Assembly: GCA_031291325.1 (NCBI GenBank)
Contig: JARLJG010000053.1
Location: 1 to 64,000 of the forward strand
Length of the DNA stretch: 64,000 nucleotides
Direction: 5' to 3'
DNA from: Burkholderiaceae bacterium
GTDB taxonomy: Bacteria; Pseudomonadota; Gammaproteobacteria; Burkholderiales; Burkholderiaceae_D
Shown piece by piece: positions 1 through 9,127 of this stretch. Under the pieces are notes generated by a model that was given only the letters and a program-made list of their open reading frames with translations, was not told where the DNA came from and searched no databases. Numbering within the stretch: the first letter of the stretch is position 1; every line of letters begins with the position of its first letter. Made by a program: the position numbers and the translations under genes.

Positions 1-119
1 AATTTCTTCGACAGTACCGTCGCGATTGCTGCTGTCAGCGTGGTCTTGCCATGGTCGACGTGGCCGATCGTGCCTACATTCACGTGCGGCTTGGTCCGCT
101 CAAACTTGCTCTTTGCCAT
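1..119 (-). CDS. tuf: Elongation factor Tu, N-terminal part (cut by window edge)
   Basis: Reading the minus strand from the ATG at 119 gives 39 residues beginning [20 protein letters not shown] and continuing into the G1 P-loop GHVDHGKT. This is the invariant start of EF-Tu, the GTPase that delivers aminoacyl-tRNA to the ribosome. The rest of the gene lies outside the window. Three tRNA genes lie directly upstream on the same strand, in the Tyr-Gly-Thr-tuf order known from the tufB locus of many proteobacteria, so this copy is probably co-transcribed with them. Identification is certain; which of the usual two tuf copies it is cannot be seen here. Confidence 0.97.
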   Translation of the reverse strand, partial: MAKSKFERTKPHVNVGTIGHVDHGKTTLTAAIATVLSKK

Positions 120-195
120 CTTGAACTCCTAACGATTTGATGAGAATGTTCAGGCACACGCCCGACAGTATTACCAATACCCGAAAACTAAAAAC

Positions 196-271
<76 letters not shown>

Positions 272-328
272 TATTCACTGTCCGCCAGCCAACAGGCCAC
301 GCCCAGCTACTAAAAACTTTTTGCAAAT

Positions 329-402
329 TGGAGCGGGTGAAGGGAATCGAACCCTCGTCATAAGCTTGGAAGGCTTCTGCTCTACCATTGAGCTACACCC
401 GC
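329..402 (-). tRNA. tRNA-Gly (TCC anticodon)
   Basis: A 74-nt cloverleaf on the minus strand. The acceptor GCGGGTG pairs with CACCCGC, the anticodon loop is CTTCCAA (TCC), the T-loop is GTTCGATTC, and CCA is encoded. It is the middle gene of the Tyr-Gly-Thr cluster. Confidence 0.96.
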
Positions 403-451
403 AGGGGCCACACCTCAGCCACGCACAATTCACATTTTTTCCAAATCTTCC

Positions 452-537
452 TGGTGGAGGGGGCTGGATTCGAACCAGCGTACTCGTAAGAGGGCAGATT
501 TACAGTCTGCTGCCATTAACCACTCGGCCACCCCTCC
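452..537 (-). tRNA. tRNA-Tyr (GTA anticodon)
   Basis: An 86-nt tRNA with the long variable arm of bacterial tRNA-Tyr. The acceptor GGAGGGG pairs with CCCCTCC, the anticodon loop is CTGTAAA (GTA), the T-loop is GTTCGAATC, and CCA is encoded. It is the first gene of the tRNA-tuf transcription unit. Confidence 0.96.
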
Positions 538-551
538 GCAGGGAACCCCAG

Positions 552-580
552 ACTATAGGCGAGTCACTTCACTTTGTCAA
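552..580 (-). promoter_or_regulatory. Sigma-70 promoter of the tRNA-tuf operon
   Basis: On the minus strand a perfect -35 box TTGACA (575-580) is followed after exactly 17 bp by TATAGT (552-557). The 5' end of tRNA-Tyr is 15 bp further on. A consensus-strength promoter is expected for a stable-RNA/tuf operon. The GC-rich stretch after the -10 box could be a discriminator, but that is an inference. Confidence 0.85.
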
Positions 581-793
581 CCACAAGATGCGATCGGAAT
601 GCATTTTTTTGAGAATCGCCTCAATTTACTTATCAATAAAATAATTTCATCCAAAAAACGCAAAAGTCCTCGGGATTTTTCGCAATTGGGAAATCGCCGA
701 ATATCAGCAAAAACCGACGAATCGTGATATTTGCGACAATAGTCGGAACGAAATGCGCGGCGACCAACGCCGCCGCGCACCATGCAAGAACAA

Positions 794-2869
794 CTACCAC
801 ATCAGGACGCGCTGCTCCGGCGGCAAATACATGGCGTCGCCTTCCTTCACCCCAAACGCGCTGTAAAAGCCCGGCTGGTTCTTGACGGTGCCATTGCCAC
901 GGAATTGCGGCGGCGAATGCGGGTCGGTCTTGATGCGTACGATCACCGCATTGTCGCGCATCTTGGCGCGCCATACCTGGCCGAATCCCAGATAAAAGCG
1001 TTGCTCGCCGGTCAAGCCGTCGATGACCGGCGCTTCCTTGCCATCCTGGGACAATTTATACGCCTTGTAGGCAATCGCCAGGCCGGAATTATCGGCAATG
1101 TTTTCGCCCAGAGTCAGTTCACCATTCACGTTATAGCCCGGCAGCGGGCTATACGCGCCGTATTGCTTGACCAATGCAGCGGTCTTGGCGGCGAAGCGCT
1201 CATGGTCTTCCTTGCTCCACCAATCGCGCAGGTTGCCGCTGCCGTCGTATTGCGCGCCCTGGTCGTCGAAACCGTGGCTGATTTCATGGCCGATGATCGC
1301 GCCGATCGCGCCATAGTTGACGGCGTCGTCGGCTTGCACGTTGAAGAACGGCGGCTGCAGAATCGCGGCCGGGAACACCACTTCATTCAACTCCGCCTTG
1401 TAATAGGCGTTCACCGTTTGCGGCGTCATCTCCCATTCGGCGCGGTCGATCGGTTGCCCCAGCTTGTTCGCGTTGCGTTGAAATTCAAACAAATTGGCGC
1501 GCTCGACGTTACCGATCAAATCGTCTTTCTTGATTTCCAATGCCGAGTAATCGCGCCACTTCGACGGATACCCGATCTTCGGCATGAAGCTTGCCAACTT
1601 GGACTTTGCGGCTTTCTTGGTTTCCGGTCCCATCCAGTCCAGTGTGTCGATGCTTTGCCGATACGCCTCCAACAAATTGCCGACCAATTTCTCCATGCGA
1701 GCCTTATTTTCCGGCGGGAAATATTGCGCCACATAAAGCTTGCCCAAGCCTTCGCCGACCGCGCCTTCTTCCAGATTGATTGCACGCTTCCAACGCGGTT
1801 GCTGCTGCGGCACACCGTTCAAGGCCGTGCCATAGAACGCGAAATTCTCATCGGAAAACGCCTTGCTCAAGTACGACGCATTGCTGCTCAAGACGTGCCA
1901 AGCAAAGTAATTCTTCCATACCGACAATGGCGTCGACTTCAATATCTTGTCGAAACCGCTCATATAGCTCGGTTGACTGACGATGACGTAGGTCAGCTTG
2001 CCATCCAGTCCGGCGCTCTCCAAATATTGCTTCCAGTCGTAGTCGGGGGTCAGCTTCGCCAATTTTGGCAATTCGAGCTTGTTGTAAACCTTGACCGGAT
2101 CGCGGTTTTGCACTTTGGTCCATTGCGCTTTCGCCAGCCTGGTTTCCAGCGCCACGATTTGCCTGGCTTTGGCCGCCGCGCTCTTGTCGCCGGCCAGCGT
2201 CAACATTTTGGTGATATGCGTAAGATACTGGACCCGCGCTTCTTTCAACTTTGCGTCGTCGTTTTTCAGGTAATAATCGCGATCCGGCAAACCCAGGCCG
2301 CTCTGGCCAATCCCAACCGCATATTTGGTCGAGTCGCGGTTGTCCGGATCGACGCCAATGTCGTAAGGCGCGGCGATGCCGATTTGATTGAAATGTGCAA
2401 TCAACGCAGGAATTTGCTTCTTGTCTTTGAGCGCGGCGACGCGAGCGAATTCCGCTTCAAGCGACTTGAGGCCAAGCGCTTCGAGGCGCGCTTCATCCAT
2501 ATAGCTTTCGTACAGATCGCCGATCTGTTGCGCTTCCGATCCCGGCTTCTTGCCGCCATCCTTGACGGCAGTTTCGATAATTCCGCGCAATTGCGGCAAC
2601 GTCTCGTCGTGCAACTCATAGAACGCGCCCCAGCCGGACTTGTCGGCGGGAATTTCATTGTTTTTCAGCCAGGCGCCATTGATATATTGAAAAAAATCAT
2701 CCTGTATGCGTACCGAGGTATCGAAGTTTTTTCGTTCGATGCCCGATACCAGCACTACTGGCGCAGCTACCGTCGCAGTTGCGGCGGGCGCGGCAACAGG
2801 CGCATCGACGGCCTGCGCCGCTGCGGCGGTAAATAATAGCGAAATTGCACTAATCAGATAGCGATTCAC
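794..2869 (-). CDS. M13 family zinc metallopeptidase (PepO/neprilysin-like)
   Basis: A 691-residue protein with an N-terminal signal peptide (hydrophobic stretch at about 5-20, AAAQA cleavage region) followed by an Ala/Pro-rich linker, so it is probably periplasmic. The zinc site HEISHGFDDQG near residue 525 is the M13 HExxH, and ENIADNSG downstream supplies the third ligand. NAYYKAELNEVVFPAAILQP and the C-terminal MYLPPEQRV segment are further family hallmarks, and the length is normal. M13 enzymes cleave peptides of up to about 40 residues. The chain ends VLMW rather than the usual C-x-x-W. It stands alone, with 129 bp to the upstream gene, and no specific substrate can be deduced. Confidence 0.93.
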   Translation of the reverse strand: MNRYLISAISLLFTAAAAQAVDAPVAAPAATATVAAPVVLVSGIERKNFDTSVRIQDDFFQYINGAWLKNNEIPADKSGWGAFYELHDETLPQLRGIIETAVKDGGKKPGSEAQQIGDLYESYMDEARLEALGLKSLEAEFARVAALKDKKQIPALIAHFNQIGIAAPYDIGVDPDNRDSTKYAVGIGQSGLGLPDRDYYLKNDDAKLKEARVQYLTHITKMLTLAGDKSAAAKARQIVALETRLAKAQWTKVQNRDPVKVYNKLELPKLAKLTPDYDWKQYLESAGLDGKLTYVIVSQPSYMSGFDKILKSTPLSVWKNYFAWHVLSSNASYLSKAFSDENFAFYGTALNGVPQQQPRWKRAINLEEGAVGEGLGKLYVAQYFPPENKARMEKLVGNLLEAYRQSIDTLDWMGPETKKAAKSKLASFMPKIGYPSKWRDYSALEIKKDDLIGNVERANLFEFQRNANKLGQPIDRAEWEMTPQTVNAYYKAELNEVVFPAAILQPPFFNVQADDAVNYGAIGAIIGHEISHGFDDQGAQYDGSGNLRDWWSKEDHERFAAKTAALVKQYGAYSPLPGYNVNGELTLGENIADNSGLAIAYKAYKLSQDGKEAPVIDGLTGEQRFYLGFGQVWRAKMRDNAVIVRIKTDPHSPPQFRGNGTVKNQPGFYSAFGVKEGDAMYLPPEQRVLMW

Positions 2870-2998
2870 AGAGGGTATTCCTTATATTATTGTCGGCTCG
2901 TGGCCGCGTAGAGTAGGGATTGGTCTCCTATCCGATGCGGATAGTGGGCAATATTATGAATGATTTAACAGCGGCATGCTAAAAGCAAGGGCCGCCAC

Positions 2999-4648
2999 TC
3001 AGCCGAGCGACGCGCGACGCGCCGTCACATGCGCCGGCATGATTCCGTATTTTTTCAAGACCGACTGGTACAGGTCCGCCAACGGACTCAAGCGCGGATT
3101 GGTCGGGTCGACCCGGCGGCAGCTTTCGATATACCAGCGCGCCTGTTCCGCCAAGCCATTGTCCCAACCTTGATTCTCGATGCATTTGAGCAGCGACAAA
3201 GCCGCATTGAACACCACTTGCGGATTGTCTGGAAACTTGCGCGCAGCCTCGGTCATCAGTTCCACTGCACTGAGATAATCGCCTTGCTTGGCTTTTTCGG
3301 CGCCGGTCGAAACCAGGGCGATCACTTGTCGCCGACTTTCCTTGGCCACCGAATCGGCCAGATCCTTGCGCCCGACCTGCTCAAACACCTGCATCGCCTT
3401 GTTCATGGCGACGCTATCGGTCGCGTTGTTCATCACGCCCAGCATGACTTCCGACGCCTCGCCCTCAAGATTGTTTTGCAAGCAACTTTTTGCCAAATCC
3501 AGCTTCAAACCATTGGACATCCCCGCGCCTTCGCGGCAAGCTGCCACCGCCGCGCTGAATTCTTCTGCCGCGCTATCGACCTCGCCGCTCTGCTCATGGA
3601 TCAAGGCGGAGGAAAAAGCGCGGCAGGCTTCCGCCTTCTTGCTGCCGGACAAGTTCTTTTGCAGGTCGCGCACCACGCCGACGGCTTGCTGCATATCGCC
3701 CTTTTGCACCAGGGTCTTGACCAATCTCACATGGTCTTCGGGGTCGCGGAATTCGGAGTAGCGGGCTTTCGAGACCACTTGCTGGAACGATTTCTCGGCG
3801 GTGCCGACGTCCCCGGTTTCCAGCGCCACTTCGCCCAGTATGCGCAAGCGCCGCACCACATGCGGCGAAATGGCGACCGCGCTTTCCAGCACCCGCTGCG
3901 CTTGCGGCAACTGCCCAATAGCCTGATGCGTTTTCGCCAGCCAATCGTAGGCGTCGAGAAACTTGTCGTTTTCCGCCACCAGGTTTTGCAGCAAATCCCG
4001 CGCTTCTTCCAGCCGATTTTGCATGAACCATGTCTTCGCCAAACCCAGCCGCGCCCAGGCGACGGCCTTGCTCTCGTACAGCTTCTTGTAGATCAGCTCG
4101 GCCTCGGCGGCTTGCCCGAGCACCACATGCAATTCCGCCCGCAAACGCATGAAATCAATCGCAAAGCGCGGATTCTTGATTTCACCCTCGATACAGGTTT
4201 CGATCGCCGCTGCCAAACTGCCCTCGTCCATCAGCAGGTACGCCGGCATGAACAGCGCACGCCGCTCCAGCGCGCGGCCAAGGCGCTCCAGCAAGGCATC
4301 GGCGGTGAACGGCTTCAACAGATAGTCGGTCGGCGCCAGTTCGGCGGCGCTGACCACTTTTTCATAGCTGCGCTCGGCGGTGACCATGAAGAAAATCGTC
4401 CACAGCGGGATGATTTTGTTGTGCCGCAAGTCTTCCAGCAATTGCTGGCCGTCCTGCCCCTCGGCCAAATCGTATTCGCACAAAATGATGTCGTAAGGCC
4501 GCGCCTTGAGGGGGCGCATAGCGGTGCCGGAACTGACTGCGTGATCGATCTTGGTGATGCCGCACAAATTGAGCATGTTGTGCATGCTGCCGCGCATGCC
4601 CGAATGGGGCTCGACGATCAATGCGGTGATATTCCCGAGTTCAACCAT
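2999..4648 (-). CDS. Response regulator receiver domain with TPR repeats
   Basis: A 549-residue cytoplasmic protein. The ATG at 4648 is preferred over an in-frame TTG at 4660. Residues 7-125 form a CheY-like receiver domain: LIVEPHSGMR, the beta-3 segment DIILCEYDLAEGQDG, FMVTAE with the conserved Thr, and the conserved Lys in LLKPF. Residues from about 130 to 540 are alpha-helical TPR repeats such as AWARLGLAKTWFMQNRLEEA. There is no DNA-binding output domain, so output is probably through protein contacts. The usual phospho-acceptor Asp is Glu58 (codon GAA), with an Asp two residues later. No histidine kinase is adjacent. Known relatives are receiver-TPR proteins of gamma- and betaproteobacteria of unclear role. 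Confidence 0.85.
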   Translation of the reverse strand: MVELGNITALIVEPHSGMRGSMHNMLNLCGITKIDHAVSSGTAMRPLKARPYDIILCEYDLAEGQDGQQLLEDLRHNKIIPLWTIFFMVTAERSYEKVVSAAELAPTDYLLKPFTADALLERLGRALERRALFMPAYLLMDEGSLAAAIETCIEGEIKNPRFAIDFMRLRAELHVVLGQAAEAELIYKKLYESKAVAWARLGLAKTWFMQNRLEEARDLLQNLVAENDKFLDAYDWLAKTHQAIGQLPQAQRVLESAVAISPHVVRRLRILGEVALETGDVGTAEKSFQQVVSKARYSEFRDPEDHVRLVKTLVQKGDMQQAVGVVRDLQKNLSGSKKAEACRAFSSALIHEQSGEVDSAAEEFSAAVAACREGAGMSNGLKLDLAKSCLQNNLEGEASEVMLGVMNNATDSVAMNKAMQVFEQVGRKDLADSVAKESRRQVIALVSTGAEKAKQGDYLSAVELMTEAARKFPDNPQVVFNAALSLLKCIENQGWDNGLAEQARWYIESCRRVDPTNPRLSPLADLYQSVLKKYGIMPAHVTARRASLG

Positions 4649-4799
4649 GATGTCATGCAATCCTTGCGCGTCAAACTTACGGTTTTTGAAATGTCAGCTT
4701 ACGCTTGGCGTTCGCATCCGTCGACAGCTTTTTTGAGGGTCACGCTCTTGTGTTTTGTCCTACCCCTAGGAGGTCTCTAAAATTAGAGCACCTCTAAAC

Positions 4800-5000
4800 C
4801 TACTGCAACAATTTTGCGGCAACGAACGCCAGCACCGAAATCACGACGGTCGAGCCGAACGGCAGGCAAAAGATTTGCCCGAACAACTTGAAGCGCACAT
4901 CGCCGGGAATCCGCCAAAGGCCCAGCTTCTGCAACACCGGCAATAGAAATGGAAAAACCGCCAGCGCCAGGAAAATCACTGCAATCCAACGTATCGCCAT
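4800..5000 (-). CDS. Small membrane protein, DUF2905 family
   Basis: A 66-residue protein with two hydrophobic segments (about 5-24 and 45-65) separated by LGLWRIPGDVRFKLFGQIF. The arrangement TM, then L-G-x-x-x-G-D, then TM matches DUF2905 as I know it, an inner-membrane family without assigned function. It lies 40 bp downstream of the MidA-type methyltransferase on the same strand and probably shares its transcript. A small imperfect palindrome follows the stop codon at 4768-4793 and may help end the transcript. Confidence 0.75.
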   Translation of the reverse strand: MAIRWIAVIFLALAVFPFLLPVLQKLGLWRIPGDVRFKLFGQIFCLPFGSTVVISVLAFVAAKLLQ

Positions 5001-5040
5001 CGTGGTCTCTTTCTTTGTTATCGGCGCGCGAACGCAACAC

Positions 5041-6201
5041 TTAAAGCCGGTGGCTGCGGTCGTGTTGTAGAAATTGGTCCGGCATTTCGACGCCGGTTCC
5101 CACCACCAGCACCTTGAACAATTCGCCCATCTCTGCTGGCGAAGTCAGGCGCTGCACCGCATTGGCTTGCGGCAGGTACTGCCTTTGATCGGTCGGCGCC
5201 GTGCGCAGCAAGATGTCGCCCAATCCTGCCGCCAGCAAGAACGCCGCCTGGCTGGTATAGGCCAGCAACTCCAGCCCGCCGGTGACTGCGGCCATCGCCA
5301 TCGCCGTAAAATCGACGTGCGCGGTGATGTCTTGCAAACCCGGCAGATACAGGGGATCGGGATGCGCATGGTGACGATAATGGCACATCAACGTGCCTTG
5401 GTCGCGCTGCGCCAGATAGTATTCTGCCTGCGGAAAACCGTAATCGATCAGGATTGCCGCGCCGCCGGCCTCGTTTTCCCGTTGTCCGGCGCACAACATG
5501 TGCGCCAGCGATGCGACGAAAGCAACAGCCAGCGGATGCACCTCGGTCAGGTAGCCGACCGGCAAAGCGTCGGCATCCGGTATCTGCGCCAACAGGGCCG
5601 GGGCGCAGCCTTGTTCGCGATAGACGAACTGCCCGCCTTCCAGCGCCAAGCCGCGTTCGCGCCAGCCATCCGCCGTCTTGACCACCAGATGCACCGGCAT
5701 CGCATCCAGCACTTCGTTGCCGAGCACCACGCCGGAAAAGGCGTCCGGCAAGCAATCCAGCCAGCGCACTTGCGGAAATGCGCGCAGCAACGCTTGCTGG
5801 CGCGCGCGCAATTCGCCGGATAGTTCGACGATAGTATAATGAGCGAGCGGCGCGCCGATTGCGCTCAATTCCGTCATGATGTCGAAAGCCAGGCGACCGC
5901 TGCCGGCGCCGAATTCGAGTATCTGCGGCTGGCTTTGCCGCATCAGGCCGGCGATCACCGGAGCCAAAGTTTTACCGAAAAGCGGCGTAATCTCGGGCGC
6001 GGTTGTAAAATCGCCGTCTTTGCCGAGTTTGGCCGACCCGCCGCTGTAATATCCGAGACCGGGGGCATAGAGAGCAAGTTCCATGTAGCGCGCAAAGGAA
6101 ATCCAGCCGCCATGACGCCGAATTTCGTCGGCAATCGACTCTTGCAAAGCCTGCGATGCGCGCAGCGCATCGGCGGAAGGTTCGGGTAGTTGTAATTGCA
6201 T
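5041..6201 (-). CDS. Class I SAM-dependent methyltransferase, MidA/NDUFAF7 family
   Basis: A 386-residue protein starting at the ATG at 6201; an upstream in-frame TTG at 6213 is less likely. Early on it shows GGWISFARYMELALYAPGLG and the family motif GDFTTAPEITPLFG. The SAM-binding loop LEFGAGSGRLAFD follows, then LGNEVLDAMPVH, all typical of COG1565. The mitochondrial relative NDUFAF7 methylates an arginine of complex I subunit NDUFS2. The bacterial substrate is not established, and whether it acts on NuoD here is speculation. It is divergent from the folate/pterin genes across a 50 bp gap. Confidence 0.9.
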   Translation of the reverse strand: MQLQLPEPSADALRASQALQESIADEIRRHGGWISFARYMELALYAPGLGYYSGGSAKLGKDGDFTTAPEITPLFGKTLAPVIAGLMRQSQPQILEFGAGSGRLAFDIMTELSAIGAPLAHYTIVELSGELRARQQALLRAFPQVRWLDCLPDAFSGVVLGNEVLDAMPVHLVVKTADGWRERGLALEGGQFVYREQGCAPALLAQIPDADALPVGYLTEVHPLAVAFVASLAHMLCAGQRENEAGGAAILIDYGFPQAEYYLAQRDQGTLMCHYRHHAHPDPLYLPGLQDITAHVDFTAMAMAAVTGGLELLAYTSQAAFLLAAGLGDILLRTAPTDQRQYLPQANAVQRLTSPAEMGELFKVLVVGTGVEMPDQFLQHDRSHRL

Positions 6202-6251
6202 AATGTTACTCAAAAATTAACGAAACTAACGCTTCTTCGACACTTGTTACC

Positions 6252-7031
6252 ATGAGCACGGAAACCAAAAAGACCGCACTCGTCACCGGCGCCGCCAAAC
6301 GTATAGGGCGCAGCATCGCGCTTGCACTGGCCGAGCGCGGATGGGACGTGGTCGTGCATTATGGCCAATCCGCAGCCGAAGCGCACCGGGTAGTGCAAGA
6401 AATAATCGCCCTGGGCCGGCACGCGGTCGCGATCGAATGCGACCTGGCCGATGATAGCGCAGTCAAAACCCTGTTGGCGCGCGCCCAGAACAAAATGGGC
6501 GCGGCGTGCGCGCCGATATCTTGCGTGGTCAACAATGCATCCCGATTCGCTCAGGACAGCGCCGCCGATTTTTCGCAGGCCGCGCTGGATGCCCACATGC
6601 ACCCGAACCTGGTTGCGCCGATCTTGCTGGCGCAGGCGCTGCACGCGGCCACGCCAGCAGGCAAGCAAGCGGTCGTGGTTAATTTGCTCGATCAAAAACT
6701 GTTCAACCCGAATCCCGACTTTCTCTCGTACACGCTGTCCAAGGCCGCGCTGCACAGCGCCACCACGCTGCTGGCGCAAGCGTTGGCGCCGACCGTGCGC
6801 GTGGTCGGCGTCGCCCCCGGCATTACGCTGCTCTCCGGCGACCAAAGCGCCGAGGGGTTTGCCAACGCGCACCGGCAAACGCCGCTGGGACGCTCCAGCA
6901 CGCCGGCCGACGTCGCCGCCGCCGTCTGCTTCGTCGCCGAAGCGTCGGCGATGACCGGCGCCACCATCGTGGTCGACGGCGGCCAACACTTGATTCCTTC
7001 CCCCCGCGATGTGATGTTCATCGCCACATAG
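6252..7031 (+). CDS. folM: Pteridine reductase-like SDR (FolM-type)
   Basis: A 259-residue short-chain dehydrogenase. The nucleotide-binding motif is TGAAKRIG, i.e. TGxxxRxG, the variant typical of pteridine reductases, instead of TGxxxGxG. NNAS is present. The catalytic region NLLDQKLFNPNPDFLSYTLS followed by K keeps the Asp of PTR1-type enzymes together with YxxxK. FolM-type enzymes reduce dihydromonapterin or dihydrofolate with NADPH. folB begins 12 bp downstream, which supports a pterin/folate role. The symbol is by homology of motifs and context, since several SDRs look alike. Confidence 0.82.
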   Translation: MSTETKKTALVTGAAKRIGRSIALALAERGWDVVVHYGQSAAEAHRVVQEIIALGRHAVAIECDLADDSAVKTLLARAQNKMGAACAPISCVVNNASRFAQDSAADFSQAALDAHMHPNLVAPILLAQALHAATPAGKQAVVVNLLDQKLFNPNPDFLSYTLSKAALHSATTLLAQALAPTVRVVGVAPGITLLSGDQSAEGFANAHRQTPLGRSSTPADVAAAVCFVAEASAMTGATIVVDGGQHLIPSPRDVMFIAT

Positions 7032-7043
7032 GCTGTCCAAACC

Positions 7044-7442
7044 ATGCTGACCTCCCTGTCCCACCCGGCCCTGGCCAATTGCCGCCGCCTGTTCCTCACC
7101 AATTACGAAGTCATGATCAATATCGGCGTGCATGAATTCGAGAAGAAGGGCGAACAGCGCGTGCTCATCAACGTCGACTTGTTCATCCCGCTGGCGCTCT
7201 CGACGCCGAAGGAAGATCATCTGGTCGAAGTCGTCGACTACGACTTCATGCGCGACACCATTGCCAAGCGCATTGCGCAAGGCCATATCCATTTGCAGGA
7301 AACCCTGTGCGACGATGTCGCCCGCGCGATGCTGGCGCACCCGAAGGTGCGCGCGGTGCGGGTCACGACTGCGAAGCCGGATGTCTACCCCGACTGCGAT
7401 TGCGTCGGCGTCGAAGTGATCCATATCAAGGAGGGCGTGTAA
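7044..7442 (+). CDS. folB: Dihydroneopterin aldolase
   Basis: A 132-residue protein with [20 protein letters not shown] near the N-terminus, a Glu/Lys-rich middle and [20 protein letters not shown] before the C-terminus. These are FolB signatures, including the substrate-anchoring Glu in VEVVDYD. The enzyme converts 7,8-dihydroneopterin to 6-hydroxymethyl-dihydropterin and glycolaldehyde in folate synthesis. The length matches the family's usual 115-130. It sits between folM and ttcA with almost no spacing, so all are likely one transcript. Confidence 0.93.
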   Translation: MLTSLSHPALANCRRLFLTNYEVMINIGVHEFEKKGEQRVLINVDLFIPLALSTPKEDHLVEVVDYDFMRDTIAKRIAQGHIHLQETLCDDVARAMLAHPKVRAVRVTTAKPDVYPDCDCVGVEVIHIKEGV

Positions 7443-7443
7443 G

Positions 7444-8391
7444 GTGAGCGAACTATCGGATGCACAGCAGGCGACCGAGCCGGAGTCGACCGCCCTGAGC
7501 TTCAAGCAGGCGGAAAAAATCGCCTACGAAAACAATAAATTGCACAAGCGCCTGTGTCGCCAGGTCGGCCAGGCCATCGGCGACTTCAACATGATCGAAG
7601 ACGGCGACCGCGTGATGGTCTGCCTATCCGGCGGCAAGGACAGCTTCGGCCTGCTCGACATCTTGCTGACCCTGCGCGAGCGCGCGCCTATCCATTTCGA
7701 CATCGTCGCCGTCAACCTCGACCAAAAGCAGCCGAACTTCCCGGCTCACGTCTTGCCGGAATACCTGACCAAGCTCGGCGTGCCGTTCCACATCGAAAAC
7801 CAGGATACCTACAGCATCGTCAAGCGCGTGATCCCGGAAGGCAAGACCACTTGCTCGCTGTGCTCACGGCTGCGGCGCGGCATCCTGTACCGCGTCGCCG
7901 ACGAGCTCGGCGCGACCAAGATCGCGCTAGGCCACCACCGCGACGACATCATGGAAACCTTCTTTCTCAACATGTTCTTCGCCGGCAAATTGAAGAGCAT
8001 GCCGCCCAAGCTGCAATCGGACGATGGCAAACACATCGTGATCCGCCCGCTGGCCTATGCGAAGGAGGCCGACATGGAGCGCTACGCCGAAGTCAAACGC
8101 TTCCCGATCATCCCGTGCGACCTGTGCGGCAGCCAGGAGAACTTGCAGCGCAAGCAGATCAAGGCGATGTTGCGGGAGTGGGAAAAGAAGACGCCGGGGC
8201 GGGTCGATAACGTGTTTGCGTCGCTATCGACGGTGGTGCCGTCGCATTTGATGGATCGGAATTTGTTTGATTTCGTTAATCTGGAAGTGACCGGCGTGGC
8301 GGTCAAGGATGGGGATATTGCGTTTGACGAGGAGCCTTGTGCGACTGGTTCAACCGTGTCGAGTGTGATTCCGCTGCATTCGCTGGATTGA
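7444..8391 (+). CDS. ttcA: tRNA 2-thiocytidine(32) synthetase TtcA
   Basis: A 315-residue ATP-dependent thiolase. The PP-loop SGGKDS is at residues 62-67. The paired cysteines of CSLC and CDLC bind an iron-sulfur cluster in Ttc[19 protein letters not shown] is also characteristic. The product installs s2C at position 32 of certain tRNAs. The start is a GTG at 7444, one base after the folB stop codon, which suggests translational coupling; the first ATG-coded Met comes only well into the conserved region. Confidence 0.95.
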   Translation: MSELSDAQQATEPESTALSFKQAEKIAYENNKLHKRLCRQVGQAIGDFNMIEDGDRVMVCLSGGKDSFGLLDILLTLRERAPIHFDIVAVNLDQKQPNFPAHVLPEYLTKLGVPFHIENQDTYSIVKRVIPEGKTTCSLCSRLRRGILYRVADELGATKIALGHHRDDIMETFFLNMFFAGKLKSMPPKLQSDDGKHIVIRPLAYAKEADMERYAEVKRFPIIPCDLCGSQENLQRKQIKAMLREWEKKTPGRVDNVFASLSTVVPSHLMDRNLFDFVNLEVTGVAVKDGDIAFDEEPCATGSTVSSVIPLHSLD

Positions 8392-8408
8392 GACAACTTG
8401 AGGCAACG

Positions 8409-8804
8409 ATGACGCGAAGAAAAAGGCTGACCTTTTGGGGTGCCGACGAGAATGACGACAGCCTTGCTCGCAGCGTAATCGAAGGACGCAAAACTGTCAC
8501 CGCAGATACGGTCGATAGTTATTACAAGCCCTATGGCGAGTATGGCGATGGTGGCTATGCCGCAGGCGACATCATCGAGGTGTACGATTTCAAAAAGAAC
8601 CTGCGCTGCATCGTCAAAGCCACCAAAGTCTACAACATCAAGTTCGGCGATATTCCCGAGGAGGTGTGGCGCGGCGAAGCGTTTTCAAGCGCGCAGGAAT
8701 TTCGGGAGGTTCATATCAAATGCCTGCCGGAATATGACTTGCACGATGATTTTGAATTTGTGACGCTGCATTTTGAACTCGTCGAAGTGGTGAATAATCC
8801 CTGA
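8409..8804 (+). CDS. ASCH domain protein
   Basis: A 131-residue protein read from the ATG at 8409 (MTRRKRLTFWGADENDDSLA), 17 bp after ttcA. It has a core with GRKTVTADT, GDIIEVYDFKKNLRCIVK, and WRGEAFSSAQEFREVH. This matches the ASCH fold: a small beta-barrel with an early G-x-K-x-T segment and a late W-x-x-x-H region. ASCH proteins are thought to bind RNA, and some hydrolyse modified nucleosides such as N4-acetylcytidine. Following the tRNA-thiolase ttcA, an RNA-linked function is plausible but unproven. Confidence 0.8.
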   Translation: MTRRKRLTFWGADENDDSLARSVIEGRKTVTADTVDSYYKPYGEYGDGGYAAGDIIEVYDFKKNLRCIVKATKVYNIKFGDIPEEVWRGEAFSSAQEFREVHIKCLPEYDLHDDFEFVTLHFELVEVVNNP

Positions 8805-8830
8805 ATGCGGGTTTTTCTTCGGACGACCTA

Positions 8831-9048
8831 GCCGGGGGTGGCCCGGCAGCCACTCCCTTTCTTTGCTTCGCCAAAGAAAGTAAGCAAAGAAAGGCGACCG
8901 CTAGGCGGCTGCCCTTCGGGTTCCCGTTTTAAATGCCAGTAAATCGGGAAATGAAACAAACTCGCCTTCGGCTCAGACAATTTTCATTTCTTATCCGTTT
9001 TACTGCGCATTTTGACGCCAGCTTCCAAGCGCAATTCGTCCGGCGCGG
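8831..9048 (+). repeat. Palindromic intergenic repeat family R1, left copy
   Basis: About 218 bp starting GCCGGGGGTGGCCCGGCAGC, then the hairpin CTTTCTTTGCTTCGCCAAAG, then GGCGACCGCTAGGCGGCTGC and an AT-richer part with GTTTTAAATGCCAGTAAATC. The same sequence recurs in reverse orientation at 10021-10253, so the two copies bracket the TIR/SEFIR gene. In this copy the second arm of the inner hairpin (8995-9015) is degenerate. No ORF in it is credible. Repeats with the CTTTGCTTCGCCAAAG core are common between genes in Burkholderiales. Confidence 0.85.
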
Positions 9049-9127
9049 ACACATTCTGAATTAACACCTTGGGAATGCGCCTGATTGGAACATGCTCTCA
9101 ACGGTATTTTTCGTAGACATTCGGTTA

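Noticed and set aside
782..2836. 684-residue open frame on the plus strand opposite the M13 peptidase
   Set aside because: It lacks any domain, is Arg/Gln/Leu-rich as expected for an antisense frame in high-GC DNA, and lies opposite a gene with intact catalytic motifs. Similar long shadow frames oppose the response regulator, metH, topB, the radical SAM gene (25761-27260) and the acyl-CoA synthetase (45382-47277).
4768..4793. Palindrome with CTCTAA/TTAGAG resembling the R2 terminus
   Set aside because: Too short and imperfect to call a third R2 copy. It may be a remnant or a weak terminator for the DUF2905 gene.
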